This document shows positions 22,172 to 34,722 of a stretch of DNA of 64,000 bases, in pieces (within the stretch, counting starts at the first letter, position 1; every line of letters starts with the position of its first letter). Location: positions 4,361,444-4,425,443 of the forward strand of contig NC_089863.1 in the NCBI RefSeq assembly GCF_036373705.1. The letters are read 5' to 3'. A program made the position numbers and the translations under genes. This DNA is from Amia ocellicauda. Its lineage: Eukaryota > Chordata > Actinopteri > Amiiformes > Amiidae. The notes under the pieces are model-generated. The model was not told the DNA's origin and ran no database searches. It worked only from the letters and a program-made list of their open reading frames with translations.

Positions 22172-22602
22172 ACAGCATCTACAACCAACTCTCACTGTTT
22201 TCTTCTCATATCTGGCGACCAGCAGCACTACATCATAGTGTGCCTGACCAGGCATGGGAGGACCATCAAAGTCACCGCTACCACACTCCAATCTCATTCC
22301 ATGATGATTATCAAACCATTGCACCAGTGTGACTGAGGTGCAACATACATTCAATGTCTTCATGGCTCCGTCTGCTCATTCAATTCAACCTGTACCCGAC
22401 TGCTGCCTCTCACCTGAAACGTAGTCAACAGAAATGCGCACTTGTATCACACCTTGTCGACACTGTTAATGTGTCATTGACACCCAATATCCTGACATGT
22501 TGCTTAATCCGTTTAATCTCAATTCTTTCATAATAAGACTCTGTTACAATAAGACACTTCCACAACACTACATTCATTTGAATAGACAATCACTTTTGAA
22601 TA

Positions 22603-22827
22603 CAGTGTGGAGTAGTGGTTTGGGCTCTGTACCCTGTAGCACAGCACGGTGTGTGCAATCTCTGGTACACTTACTACTCTTGAGCAAGGGACTTTAGCTA
22701 GATTGCACCAGTTAATGCCCACCCATGCCAATGGGTTAAGTGTAAGGAAAACAAAATGTGGTAATATCTCGTTAACATCTGTAAGTCACCCTGGCTATGG
22801 TGTCTGCTAAGAAATCGAATTAAAAAA
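22603..22827 (+). mobile_element. SINE copy, unit 15
   Basis: Same site and form as in unit 1. Confidence 0.68.
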
Positions 22828-23472
22828 TACGTTGATATGAATCTCCATTGATTTATTTCTGTGTTCAACATGTATAATTCATGTATTTATTATTATCTTC
22901 TCTCTGCATTTATTTTTAATTCTGCCTTGGATTATCCTCCATACATGTCGCACAAATGAATGTACAATGCATTCTGGCCCTTCTCATCACTACAACAAGC
23001 AAAGGCAAAATATGAAAGAGAACGTGAGTTGAAAAGGTGAGGTGGTGTTTTTCTCTTTATATCTCTATTTACAGAGTAGACGAAATGCAGAGGAGGAAAT
23101 ATAAATAGAAAAGAAGAAAAAATGTCAACGAAGAACTGTAAAGGCACAGAGGGAAATGTGAACATAAAATTGGTATTACATACGGACATACGTTTTTTCT
23201 TAGATCTATGTAAAAATGTAATATTTTATAGCATAGAGCGAAGTAATATGAACTGATACAGAATATTAGATGAAGTCTAAATACATCTGTTTGTTCAAAA
23301 CAGAATACACTGTATTGTTCTTGTTGTGAATACATTGGGGTGGATATATTTACGAATGGTATGGTGGTTGTGATCAAGAAGTGAAAAATGACGACCCCTC
23401 GTATGCTTGTGAGGATCTCAGCAGGGCTGTCCTGCGGGCTGAAGACGGGTCTGGTAGCAGATGAAGGAGCTC

Positions 23473-23545
23473 TGGAGAATGCGGGCATCGGTCCCGCCAC
23501 CTCTCGCATGCTAAGCGAGCGCTCTACCATCTGAGCTAATTCCCC
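23473..23545 (-). tRNA. tRNA-Ala (AGC), unit 15
   Basis: Full-length copy, anticodon AGC, C55. Confidence 0.87.
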
Positions 23546-23687
23546 GCTGCTTCCTGTGGCAGCACCGCCCTGTGCAGCGCCGGCTGCAGGTTCGCTCTGA
23601 ACTTTGCATCCCTTTGGGTTCACTGATACCCTGTTCCAGGACAGAAGAAGCTGTTTCCATCGGATTGATTGAGTGCGTCCAAACGTT

Positions 23688-23760
23688 GGGCCAGTGGCGC
23701 AATGGATAACGCGTCTGACTACGAATCAGAAGACTGTAGGTTCGACTCCTACCTGGCTCG
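23688..23760 (+). tRNA. tRNA-Arg (ACG), unit 15
   Basis: Intact gene with the unit-12 flank type; anticodon at 23721-23723, TTTT stop at 23787-23790. Confidence 0.95.
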
Positions 23761-24191
23761 AAAGCATCTACATCCAACTCTCGCTGTTTTCTTCTCATAT
23801 CTGGCGACCAGCAGCACTACATCATAGTGTGCCGGACCAGGCATGGGAGGACCATCAAAGTCACCGCTACCACACTCCAATCTCATTCCATGATGATTAT
23901 CAAACCATTGCACCAGTGTGACCGAGGTGCAACATACATTCAATGTGTTCATGGCTCCATCTGCTCATTCAATTCAACCTGTACCCGACTGCTGCCTCTC
24001 ACCTGAACCGTAGTCAACAGAAATGCGCACTTGTATCACACCTTGTCGACACTGTTAATGTGTCATTGACACCCAATAACCTGACATGTTGCTTAATCCG
24101 TTTAATCTCAATTCTTTCATAATAAGACTCTGTTACAATAAGACACTTCCACAACACTACATTCATTTGAATAGACAATCACTTTTGAATA

Positions 24192-24415
24192 CAGTGTGGA
24201 GTAGTGGTTTGGGCTCTGTACCCTGTAGCACAGCACGGTGTGTGCAATCTCTGGTACACTTACTACTCTTGAGCAAGGGACTTTAGCTAGATTGCACCAG
24301 TTAATGCCCACCCATGCCAATGGGTTAAGTGTAAGGAAAACAAAATGTGGTAATATCTCGTTAACATCTGTAAGTCACCCTGGCTTTGGTGTCTGCTAAG
24401 AAATCGAGTTAAAGA
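24192..24415 (+). mobile_element. SINE copy, unit 16
   Basis: Same site, unit-13 tail type, although the rest of the unit to the right is the ordinary form. Confidence 0.68.
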
Positions 24416-25060
24416 TACGTTGATATGAATCTCCATTGATTTATTTCTATGCTCAACATGTATAATTAATGTATATATTATTATCTTCTCTCTGCATTTA
24501 TTTTTAATTCTGCCTTGGATTATCCTCCATACATGTCGCACAAATGAATGTACAATGCATTCTGGCCCTTCTCATCACTACAACAAGCAAAGGCAAAATA
24601 TGAAAGAGAACGTGAGTTGAAAAGGTGAGGTGGTGTTTTTCTCTTTATATCTCTATTTACAGAGTAGACGAAATGCAGAGGAGGAAATATAAATAGAAAA
24701 GAAGAAAAAATGTCAACGAAGAACTGTAAAGGCACAGAGGGAAATGTGAACATAAAATTGGTATTACATACGGACATACGTTTTTTCTTAGATCTATGTA
24801 AAAATGTAATATTTTATAGCATAGAGCGAAGTAATATGAACTGATACAGAATATTAGATGAAGTCTAAATACATCTGTTTGTTCAAAACAGAATACACTG
24901 TATTGTTCTTGTTGTGAATACATTGGGGTGGATATATTTACGAATGGTATGGTGGTTGTGATCAAGAAGTGAAAAATGACGACCCCTCGTATGCTTGTGA
25001 GGATCTCAGCAGGGCTGTCCTGCGGGCTGAAGACGGGTCTGGTAGCAGATGAAGGAGCTC

Positions 25061-25133
25061 TGGAGAATGCGGGCATCGGTCCCGCCACCTCTCGCATGCT
25101 AAGCGAGCGCTCTACCATCTGAGCTAATTCCCC
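25061..25133 (-). tRNA. tRNA-Ala (AGC), unit 16
   Basis: Full-length copy, anticodon AGC, C55. It lies to the right of the inferred crossover junction in this recombinant unit. Confidence 0.87.
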
Positions 25134-25275
25134 GCTGCTTCCTGTGGCAGCACCGCCCTGTGCAGCGCCGGCTGCAGGTTCGCTCTGAACTTTGCATCCC
25201 TTTGGGTTCACTGATACCCTGTTCCAGGACAGAAGAAGCTGTTTCCATCGGATTGATTGAGTGCGTCCAAACGTT

Positions 25276-25348
25276 GGGCCAGTGGCGCAATGGATAACGC
25301 GTCTGACTACGAATCAGAAGACTGTAGGTTCGACTCCTACCTGGCTCG
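25276..25348 (+). tRNA. tRNA-Arg (ACG), unit 16
   Basis: Intact gene with the unit-12 flank type; anticodon at 25309-25311, TTTT stop at 25375-25378. Confidence 0.95.
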
Positions 25349-25779
25349 AAAGCATCTACATCCAACTCTCGCTGTTTTCTTCTCATATCTGGCGACCAGC
25401 AGCACTACATCATAGTGTGCCGGACCAGGCATGGGAGGACCATCAAAGTCACCGCTACCACACTCCAATCTCATTCCATGATGATTATCAAACCATTGCA
25501 CCAGTGTGACTGAGGTGCAACATACATTCAATGTGTTCATGGCTCCATCTGCTCATTCAATTCAACCTGTACCCGACTGCTGCCTCTCACCTGAACCGTA
25601 GTCAACAGAAATGCGCACTTGTATCACACCTTGTCGACACTGTTAATGTGTCATTGACACCCAATAACCTGACATGTTGCTTAATCCGTTTAATCTCAAT
25701 TCTTTCATAATAAGACTCTGTTACAATAAGACACTTCCACAACACTACATTCATTTGAATAGACAATCACTTTTGAATA

Positions 25780-26003
25780 CAGTGTGGAGTAGTGGTTTGG
25801 GCTCTGTACCCTGTAGCACAGCACGGTGTGTGCAATCTCTGGTACACTTACTACTCTTGAGCAAGGGACTTTAGCTAGATTGCACCAGTTAATGCCCACC
25901 CATGCCAATGGGTTAAGTGTAAGGAAAACAAAATGTGGTAATATCTCGTTAACATCTGTAAGTCACCCTGGCTTTGGTGTCTGCTAAGAAATCGAGTTAA
26001 AGA
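25780..26003 (+). mobile_element. SINE copy, unit 17
   Basis: Same site, unit-13 tail type. Confidence 0.68.
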
Positions 26004-26656
26004 TACGTTGATATGAATCTCCATTGATTTATTTCTATGCTCAACATGTATAATTAATGTATATATTATTATCTTCTCTCTGCATTTATTTTTAATTCTG
26101 CCTTGGATTATCCTCCATACATGATAGCCTGTCGCACAAATGAATGTACAATGCATTCTGGCCCTTTTTATCACTACAACAAGTAAAGCCAAAATATGAA
26201 AGAGAACGTGAGTTGAAAAGGTGAGGTGGTGTTTTTCTCTTTATATCTCTATTTACAGAGTAGACGAAATGCAGAGGAGGAAATATAAATAGAAAAGAAG
26301 AAAGAATGTCAACGAAGAACTGTAAATGCACAGAGGGAAATGTGAACATAAAATTGGTATTACATACGGACATACGTTTTTTCTTAGATCTATGTAAAAA
26401 TGTAATATTTTATAGCATAGAGCGAAGTAATATGAACTGATACAGAATATTTGATGAAGTCTAAATACATCTGTTTGTTCAAAACAGAATACACTGTATT
26501 GTTCTTGTTGTGAATACATTGGGGTGGATATATTTACGAATGGTATGGTGGTTGTGATCAAGAAGTGAAAAACGACGACCCCTCGTATGCTTGTGAGGAT
26601 CTCAGCAGGGCTGTCCTGCAGGCTGAAGACGGGTCTGGTAACAGATGAAGGAGCTC

Positions 26657-26724
26657 TGGAGAATGCGGGCATCGGTCCCGCCACCTATCGCATGCTAAGC
26701 GAGCGCTCTACCATCTGAGCTAAT
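26657..26724 (-). pseudogene. tRNA-Ala (AGC) truncated by the 87-bp deletion, unit 17
   Basis: Same deletion junction and same G43T change as unit 13; the 5' acceptor strand is missing. Confidence 0.85.
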
Positions 26725-26784
26725 ACCCTGTTCCAGGACAGAAGAAGCTGTTTCCATCGGATTGCTTGAGTGCGTCCAAACGTG

Positions 26785-26857
26785 GGGCCAGTGGCGCAAT
26801 GGATAACGCGTCTGACTTCGAATCAGAAGACTGTAGGTTCGACTCCTACCTGGCTCG
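26785..26857 (+). tRNA. tRNA-Arg (TCG), unit 17
   Basis: Anticodon TCG at 26818-26820; otherwise intact, TTTT stop at 26884-26887. Confidence 0.94.
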
Positions 26858-27288
26858 ACAGCATCTACACCCAACTCTCGCTGTTTTCTTCTCATATCTG
26901 GCGACCAGCAGCACTACATCATAGTGTGCCGGACCAGGCATGGGAGGACCATCAAAGTCACCGCTACCACACTCCAATCTCATTCCATGATGATTATCAA
27001 ACCATTGCACCAGTGTGACTGAGGTGCAACATACATTCAATGTGTTCATGGCTCCATCTGCTCATTCAATTCAACCTGTACCCGACTGCTGCCTCTCACC
27101 TGAACCGTAGTCAACAGAAATGCGCACTTGTATCACACCTTGTCGACACTGTTAATGTGTCATTGACACCCAATAACCTGACATGTTGCTTAATCCGTTT
27201 AATCTCAATTCTTTCATAATAAGACTCTGTTACAATAAGACACTTCCACAACACTACATTCATTTGAATAGACAATCACTTTTGAATA

Positions 27289-27513
27289 CAGTGTGGAGTA
27301 GTGGTTTGGGCTCTGTACCCTGTCGCACAGCACGGTGTGTGCAATCTCTGGTACACTTACTACTCTTGAGCAAGGGACTTTAGCTAGATTGCACCAGTTA
27401 ATGCCCACCCATGCCAATGGGTTAAGTGTAAGGAAAACAAAATGTGGTAATATCTCGTTAACATCTGTAAGTCACCCTGGCTTTGGTGTCTGCTAAGAAA
27501 TCGAATTAAAAAA
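27289..27513 (+). mobile_element. SINE copy, unit 18
   Basis: Same site, unit-14 head and tail variants. Confidence 0.68.
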
Positions 27514-28158
27514 TACGTTGATATGAATCTCCATTGATTTATTTCTGTGTTCAACATGTATAATTCATGTATTTATTATTATCTTCTCTCTGCATTTATT
27601 TTTAATTCTGCCTTGGATTATCCTACATACATGTCGCACAAGTGAATGTACAATGCATTCTGGCCCTTCTCATCACTACAACAAGCAAAGCCAAAATATG
27701 AAAGAGAAAGTGAGTTGAAAAGGTGAGGTGGTGTTTTTCTCTTTATATCTCTATTTACAGAGTAGACGAAATGCAGAGGAGGAAATATAAATAGAAAAGA
27801 AGAAAAAATGTCAACGAAGAACTGTAAAGGCACAGAGGGAAATGTGAACATAAAATTGGTATTACATACGGACATACGTTTTTTCTTAGATCTATGTAAA
27901 AATGTAATATTTTATAGCATAGAGCGAAGTAATATGAACTGATACAGAATATTAGATGAAGTCTAAATACATCTGTTTGTTCAAAACAGAATACACTGTA
28001 TTGTTCTTGTTGTGAATACATTGGGGTGGATATATTTACGAATGGTATGGTGGTTGTGATCAAGAAGTGAAAAATGACGACCCCTCGTATGCTTGTGAGG
28101 ATCTCAGCAGGGCTGTCCTGCGGGCTGAAGACGGGTCTGGTAGCAGATGAAGGAGCTC

Positions 28159-28231
28159 TGGAGAATGCGGGCATCGGTCCCGCCACCTCTCGCATGCTAA
28201 GCGAGCGCTCTACCATCTGAGCTAATTCCCC
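28159..28231 (-). tRNA. tRNA-Ala (AGC), unit 18
   Basis: Full-length copy, anticodon AGC, C55. Confidence 0.87.
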
Positions 28232-28373
28232 GCTGCTTCCTGTGGCAGCACCGCCCTGTGCAGCGCCGGCTGCAGGTTCGCTCTGAACTTTGCATCCCTT
28301 TGGGTTCACTGATACCCTGTTCCAGGACAGAAGAAGCTGTTTCCATCGGATTGCTTGAGTGCGTCCAAACGTG

Positions 28374-28446
28374 GGGCCAGTGGCGCAATGGATAACGCGT
28401 CTGACTACGAATCAGAAGACTGTAGGTTCGACTCCTACCTGGCTCG
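28374..28446 (+). tRNA. tRNA-Arg (ACG), unit 18
   Basis: Intact gene; anticodon at 28407-28409, TTTT stop at 28473-28476. Confidence 0.95.
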
Positions 28447-28877
28447 ACAGCATCTACAACCAACTCTCACTGTTTTCTTCTCATATCTGGCGACCAGCAG
28501 CACTACATCATAGTGTGCCTGACCAGGCATGGGAGGACCATCAAAGTCACCGCTACCACACTCCAATCTCATTCCATGATGATTATCAAACCATTGCACC
28601 AGTGTGACTGAGGTGCAACATACATTCAATGTCTTCATGGCTCCGTCTGCTCATTCAATTCAACCTGTACCCGACTGCTGCCTCTCACCTGAAACGTAGT
28701 CAACAGAAATGCGCACTTGTATCACACCTTGTCGACACTGTTAATGTGTCATTGACACCCAATATCCTGACATGTTGCTTAATCCGTTTAATCTCAATTC
28801 TTTCATAATAAGACTCTGTTACAATAAGACACTTCCACAACACTACATTCATTTGAATAGACAATCACTTTTGAATA

Positions 28878-29102
28878 CAGTGTGGAGTAGTGGTTTGGGC
28901 TCTGTACCCTGTAGCACAGCACGGTGTGTGCAATCTCTGGTACACTTACTACTCTTGAGCAAGGGACTTTAGCTAGATTGCACCAGTTAATGCCCACCCA
29001 TGCCAATGGGTTAAGTGTAAGGAAAACAAAATGTGGTAATATCTCGTTAACATCTGTAAGTCACCCTGGCTATGGTGTCTGCTAAGAAATCGAATTAAAA
29101 AA
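28878..29102 (+). mobile_element. SINE copy, unit 19
   Basis: Same site and form as in unit 1. Confidence 0.68.
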
Positions 29103-29747
29103 TACGTTGATATGAATCTCCATTGATTTATTTCTGTGTTCAACATGTATAATTCATGTATTTATTATTATCTTCTCTCTGCATTTATTTTTAATTCTGC
29201 CTTGGATTATCCTCCATACATGTCGCACAAATGAATGTACAATGCATTCTGGCCCTTCTCATCACTACAACAAGCAAAGGCAAAATATGAAAGAGAACGT
29301 GAGTTGAAAAGGTGAGGTGGTGTTTTTCTCTTTATATCTCTATTTACAGAGTAGACGAAATGCAGAGGAGGAAATATAAATAGAAAAGAAGAAAAAATGT
29401 CAACGAAGAACTGTAAAGGCACAGAGGGAAATGTGAACATAAAATTGGTATTACATACGGACATACGTTTTTTCTTAGATCTATGTAAAAATGTAATATT
29501 TTATAGCATAGAGCGAAGTAATATGAACTGATACAGAATATTAGATGAAGTCTAAATACATCTGTTTGTTCAAAACAGAATACACTGTATTGTTCTTGTT
29601 GTGAATACATTGGGGTGGATATATTTACGAATGGTATGGTGGTTGTGATCAAGAAGTGAAAAATGACGACCCCTCGTATGCTTGTGAGGATCTCAGCAGG
29701 GCTGTCCTGCGGGCTGAAGACGGGTCTGGTAGCAGATGAAGGAGCTC

Positions 29748-29820
29748 TGGAGAATGCGGGCATCGGTCCCGCCACCTCTCGCATGCTAAGCGAGCGCTCT
29801 ACCATCTGAGCTAATTCCCC
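29748..29820 (-). tRNA. tRNA-Ala (AGC), unit 19
   Basis: Full-length copy, anticodon AGC, C55. Confidence 0.87.
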
Positions 29821-29962
29821 GCTGCTTCCTGTGGCAGCACCGCCCTGTGCAGCGCCGGCTGCAGGTTCGCTCTGAACTTTGCATCCCTTTGGGTTCACTG
29901 ATACCCTGTTCCAGGACAGAAGAAGCTGTTTCCATCGGATTGATTGAGTGCGTCCAAACGTT

Positions 29963-30035
29963 GGGCCAGTGGCGCAATGGATAACGCGTCTGACTACGAA
30001 TCAGAAGACTGTAGGTTCGACTCCTACCTGGCTCG
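29963..30035 (+). tRNA. tRNA-Arg (ACG), unit 19
   Basis: Intact gene with the unit-12 flank type; anticodon at 29996-29998, TTTT stop at 30062-30065. Confidence 0.95.
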
Positions 30036-30466
30036 AAAGCATCTACATCCAACTCTCGCTGTTTTCTTCTCATATCTGGCGACCAGCAGCACTACATCAT
30101 AGTGTGCCGGACCAGGCATGGGAGGACCATCAAAGTCACCGCTACCACACTCCAATCTCATTCCATGATGATTATCAAACCATTGCACCAGTGTGACCGA
30201 GGTGCAACATACATTCAATGTGTTCATGGCTCCATCTGCTCATTCAATTCAACCTGTACCCGACTGCTGCCTCTCACCTGAACCGTAGTCAACAGAAATG
30301 CGCACTTGTATCACACCTTGTCGACACTGTTAATGTGTCATTGACACCCAATAACCTGACATGTTGCTTAATCCGTTTAATCTCAATTCTTTCATAATAA
30401 GACTCTGTTACAATAAGACACTTCCACAACACTACATTCATTTGAATAGACAATCACTTTTGAATA

Positions 30467-30690
30467 CAGTGTGGAGTAGTGGTTTGGGCTCTGTACCCTG
30501 TAGCACAGCACGGTGTGTGCAATCTCTGGTACACTTACTACTCTTGAGCAAGGGACTTTAGCTAGATTGCACCAGTTAATGCCCACCCATGCCAATGGGT
30601 TAAGTGTAAGGAAAACAAAATGTGGTAATATCTCGTTAACATCTGTAAGTCACCCTGGCTTTGGTGTCTGCTAAGAAATCGAGTTAAAGA
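30467..30690 (+). mobile_element. SINE copy, unit 20
   Basis: Same site, unit-13 tail type. Confidence 0.68.
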
Positions 30691-31343
30691 TACGTTGATA
30701 TGAATCTCCATTGATTTATTTCTATGCTCAACATGTATAATTAATGTATATATTATTATCTTCTCTCTGCATTTATTTTTAATTCTGCCTTGGATTATCC
30801 TCCATACATGATAGCCTGTCGCACAAATGAATGTACAATGCATTCTGGCCCTTTTTATCACTACAACAAGTAAAGCCAAAATATGAAAGAGAACGTGAGT
30901 TGAAAAGGTGAGGTGGTGTTTTTCTCTTTATATCTCTATTTACAGAGTAGACGAAATGCAGAGGAGGAAATATAAATAGAAAAGAAGAAAGAATGTCAAC
31001 GAAGAACTGTAAATGCACAGAGGGAAATGTGAACATAAAATTGGTATTACATACGGACATACGTTTTTTCTTAGATCTATGTAAAAATGTAATATTTTAT
31101 AGCATAGAGCGAAGTAATATGAACTGATACAGAATATTTGATGAAGTCTAAATACATCTGTTTGTTCAAAACAGAATACACTGTATTGTTCTTGTTGTGA
31201 ATACATTGGGGTGGATATATTTACGAATGGTATGGTGGTTGTGATCAAGAAGTGAAAAACGACGACCCCTCGTATGCTTGTGAGGATCTCAGCAGGGCTG
31301 TCCTGCAGGCTGAAGACGGGTCTGGTAACAGATGAAGGAGCTC

Positions 31344-31411
31344 TGGAGAATGCGGGCATCGGTCCCGCCACCTATCGCATGCTAAGCGAGCGCTCTACCA
31401 TCTGAGCTAAT
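31344..31411 (-). pseudogene. tRNA-Ala (AGC) truncated by the 87-bp deletion, unit 20
   Basis: Same deletion and G43T change as units 13 and 17. Confidence 0.85.
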
Positions 31412-31471
31412 ACCCTGTTCCAGGACAGAAGAAGCTGTTTCCATCGGATTGCTTGAGTGCGTCCAAACGTG

Positions 31472-31544
31472 GGGCCAGTGGCGCAATGGATAACGCGTCT
31501 GACTTCGAATCAGAAGACTGTAGGTTCGACTCCTACCTGGCTCG
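31472..31544 (+). tRNA. tRNA-Arg (TCG), unit 20
   Basis: Anticodon TCG at 31505-31507; otherwise intact, TTTT stop at 31571-31574. Confidence 0.94.
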
Positions 31545-31975
31545 ACAGCATCTACACCCAACTCTCGCTGTTTTCTTCTCATATCTGGCGACCAGCAGCA
31601 CTACATCATAGTGTGCCGGACCAGGCATGGGAGGACCATCAAAGTCACCGCTACCACACTCCAATCTCATTCCATGATGATTATCAAACCATTGCACCAG
31701 TGTGACTGAGGTGCAACATACATTCAATGTGTTCATGGCTCCATCTGCTCATTCAATTCAACCTGTACCCGACTGCTGCCTCTCACCTGAACCGTAGTCA
31801 ACAGAAATGCGCACTTGTATCACACCTTGTCGACACTGTTAATGTGTCATTGACACCCAATAACCTGACATGTTGCTTAATCCGTTTAATCTCAATTCTT
31901 TCATAATAAGACTCTGTTACAATAAGACACTTCCACAACACTACATTCATTTGAATAGACAATCACTTTTGAATA

Positions 31976-32200
31976 CAGTGTGGAGTAGTGGTTTGGGCTC
32001 TGTACCCTGTAGCACAGCACGGTGTGTGCAATCTCTGGTACACTTACTACTCTTGAGCAAGGGACTTTAGCTAGATTGCACCAGTTAATGCCCACCCATG
32101 CCAATGGGTTAAGTGTAAGGAAAACAAAATGTGGTAATATCTCGTTAACATCTGTAAGTCACCCTGGCTTTGGTGTCTGCTAAGAAATCGAATTAAAAAA
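31976..32200 (+). mobile_element. SINE copy, unit 21
   Basis: Same site; tail CCCTGGCTTTGG with the ordinary A-rich end. Confidence 0.68.
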
Positions 32201-32845
32201 TACGTTGATATGAATCTCCATTGATTTATTTCTGTGTTCAACATGTATAATTCATGTATTTATTATTATCTTCTCTCTGCATTTATTTTTAATTCTGCCT
32301 TGGATTATCCTACATACATGTCGCACAAGTGAATGTACAATGCATTCTGGCCCTTCTCATCACTACAACAAGCAAAGCCAAAATATGAAAGAGAAAGTGA
32401 GTTGAAAAGGTGAGGTGGTGTTTTTCTCTTTATATCTCTATTTACAGAGTAGACGAAATGCAGAGGAGGAAATATAAATAGAAAAGAAGAAAAAATGTCA
32501 ACGAAGAACTGTAAATGCACAGAGGGAAATGTGAACATAAAATTGGTATTACATACGGACATACGTTTTTTCTTAGATCTATGTAAAAATGTAATATTTT
32601 ATAGCATAGAGCGAAGTAATATGAACTGATACAGAATATTAGATGAAGTCTAAATACATCTGTTTGTTCAAAACAGAATACACTGTATTGTTCTTGTTGT
32701 GAATACATTGGGGTGGATATATTTACGAATGGTATGGTGGTTGTGATCAAGAAGTGAAAAATGACGACCCCTCGTATGCTTGTGAGGATCTCAGCAGGGC
32801 TGTCCTGCGGGCTGAAGACGGGTCTGGTAGCAGATGAAGGAGCTC

Positions 32846-32918
32846 TGGAGAATGCGGGCATCGGTCCCGCCACCTCTCGCATGCTAAGCGAGCGCTCTAC
32901 CATCTGAGCTAATTCCCC
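32846..32918 (-). tRNA. tRNA-Ala (AGC), unit 21
   Basis: Full-length copy, anticodon AGC, C55. Confidence 0.87.
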
Positions 32919-33060
32919 GCTGCTTCCTGTGGCAGCACCGCCCTGTGCAGCGCCGGCTGCAGGTTCGCTCTGAACTTTGCATCCCTTTGGGTTCACTGAT
33001 ACCCTGTTCCAGGACAGAAGAAGCAGTTTCCATCGGATTGCTTGAGTGCGTCCAAACGTG

Positions 33061-33133
33061 GGGCCAGTGGCGCAATGGATAACGCGTCTGACTACGAATC
33101 AGAAGACTGTAGGTTCGACTCCTACCTGGCTCG
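33061..33133 (+). tRNA. tRNA-Arg (ACG), unit 21
   Basis: Intact gene; anticodon at 33094-33096, TTTT stop at 33160-33163. The linker has AAGCAGTTT in place of AAGCTGTTT, as in units 25, 29 and 38-40. Confidence 0.95.
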
Positions 33134-33564
33134 ACAGCATCTACACCCAACTCTCGCTGTTTTCTTCTCATATCTGGCGACCAGCAGCACTACATCATAG
33201 TGTGCCGGACCAGGCATGGGAGGACCATCAAAGTCACCGCTACCACACTCCAATCTCATTCCATGATGATTATCAAACCATTGCACCAGTGTGACTGAGG
33301 TGCAACATACATTCAATGTGTTCATGGCTCCATCTGCTCATTCAATTCAACCTGTACCCGACTGCTGCCTCTCACCTGAACGGTAGTCAACAGAAATGCG
33401 CACTTGTATCACACCTTGTCGACACTGTTAATGTGTCATTGACACCCAATAACCTGACATGTTGCTTAATCCGTTTAATCTCAATTCTTTCATAGTAAGA
33501 CTCTGTTACAATAAGACACTTCCACAACACTACATTCATTTGAATAGACAATCACTTTTGAATA

Positions 33565-33789
33565 CAGTGTGGAGTAGTGGTTTGGGCTCTGTACCCTGTC
33601 GCAGAGCACGGTGTGTGCAATCCCTGGTTCGCTGACTACTCTTGAGCAAGGGACTTTAGCTAGATTGCACCAGTTAATGCCCACCCATGCCAATGGGTTA
33701 AGTGTAAGGAAAACAAAATGTGGTAATATCTCGTTAACATCTGTAATTTACCCTGGCTTTGGTGTCTGCTAAGAAATCGAATTAAAAAA
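33565..33789 (+). mobile_element. Divergent SINE copy, unit 22
   Basis: Same site but with clustered differences. The end of the head reads AATCCCTGGTTCGCTGAC (four changes in about 12 bases), and the tail reads CTGTAATTTACCCTGG. Shared only with unit 40. Confidence 0.68.
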
Positions 33790-34434
33790 TACTTTGATAT
33801 GAATCTCCATTGATTTATTTCTATGTTCAACATGTATAATTCATGTATTTATTATTATCTTCTCTCTGCATTTATTTTTAATTCTGCCTTGGATTATCCT
33901 ACATACATGTCGCACAAGTGAATGTACAATGCATTCTGGCCCTTCTCATCACTACAACAAGCAAAGCCAAAATATGAAAGAGAAAGTGAGTTGAAAAGGT
34001 GAGGTGGTGTTTTTCTCTTTATATCTCTATTTACAGAGTAGACGAAATGCAGAGGAGGAAATATAAATAGAAAAGAAGAAAAAATGTCAACGAAGAACTG
34101 TAAATGCACAGAGGGAAATGTGAACATAAAATTGGTATTACATACGGACATACGTTTTTTCTTAGATCTATGTAAAAATGTAATATTTTATAGCATAGAG
34201 CGAAGTAATATGAACTGATACAGAATATTTGATGAAGTCTAAATACATCTGTTTGTTCAAAACAGAATACACTGTATTGTTCTTGTTGTGAATACATTGG
34301 GGTGGATATATTTACGAATGGTATGGTGGTTGTGATCAAGAAGTGAAAAATGACGACCCCTCGTATGCTTGGGAGGATCTCAGCAGGGCTGTCCTGCGGG
34401 CTGAAGACGGGTCTGATAGCAGATGAAGGAGCTC

Positions 34435-34507
34435 TGGAGAATGCGGGCATCGGTCCCGCCACCTCTCGCATGCTAAGCGAGCGCTCTACCATCTGAGCTA
34501 ATTCCCC
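34435..34507 (-). tRNA. tRNA-Ala (AGC), unit 22
   Basis: Full-length copy, anticodon AGC, C55. The trailer flank has variants shared with unit 40. Confidence 0.87.
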
Positions 34508-34649
34508 GCTGCTTCCTGTGGCAGCACCGCCCTGTGCAGCGCCGGCTGCAGGTTCGCTCTGAACTTTGCATCCCTTTGGGTTCACTGATACCCTGTTCCA
34601 GGACAGAAGAAGCTGTTTCCATCGGATTGCTTGACTGCATCTAAACGTG

Positions 34650-34722
34650 GGGCCAGTGGCGCAATGGATAACGCGTCTGACTACGAATCAGAAGACTGTA
34701 GGTTCGACTCCTACCTGGCTCG
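34650..34722 (+). tRNA. tRNA-Arg (ACG), unit 22
   Basis: Intact gene with three private substitutions in its immediate 5' flank (34635-34643); anticodon at 34683-34685, TTTT stop at 34749-34752. Confidence 0.95.

Larger units (their letters stand above)
18260..24534. repeat. First copy of a 6275-bp tandem duplication
   Basis: Units 13-15 with flanks recur at +6275 as units 17-19. Shared marks include truncated tRNA-Ala, TCG tRNA-Arg, the 8-bp insertion, the CCGAGG variant near 23920/30195 and the unit-12 tRNA-Arg flank. Ends are approximate. Confidence 0.75.
24535..30809. repeat. Second copy of the 6275-bp tandem duplication
   Basis: Starts at the crossover junction inside unit 16. The left part of that unit matches unit 20, and the right part matches unit 12. 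At least one later difference from the first copy is seen (AGATG versus TGATG near 26452). Confidence 0.75.
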
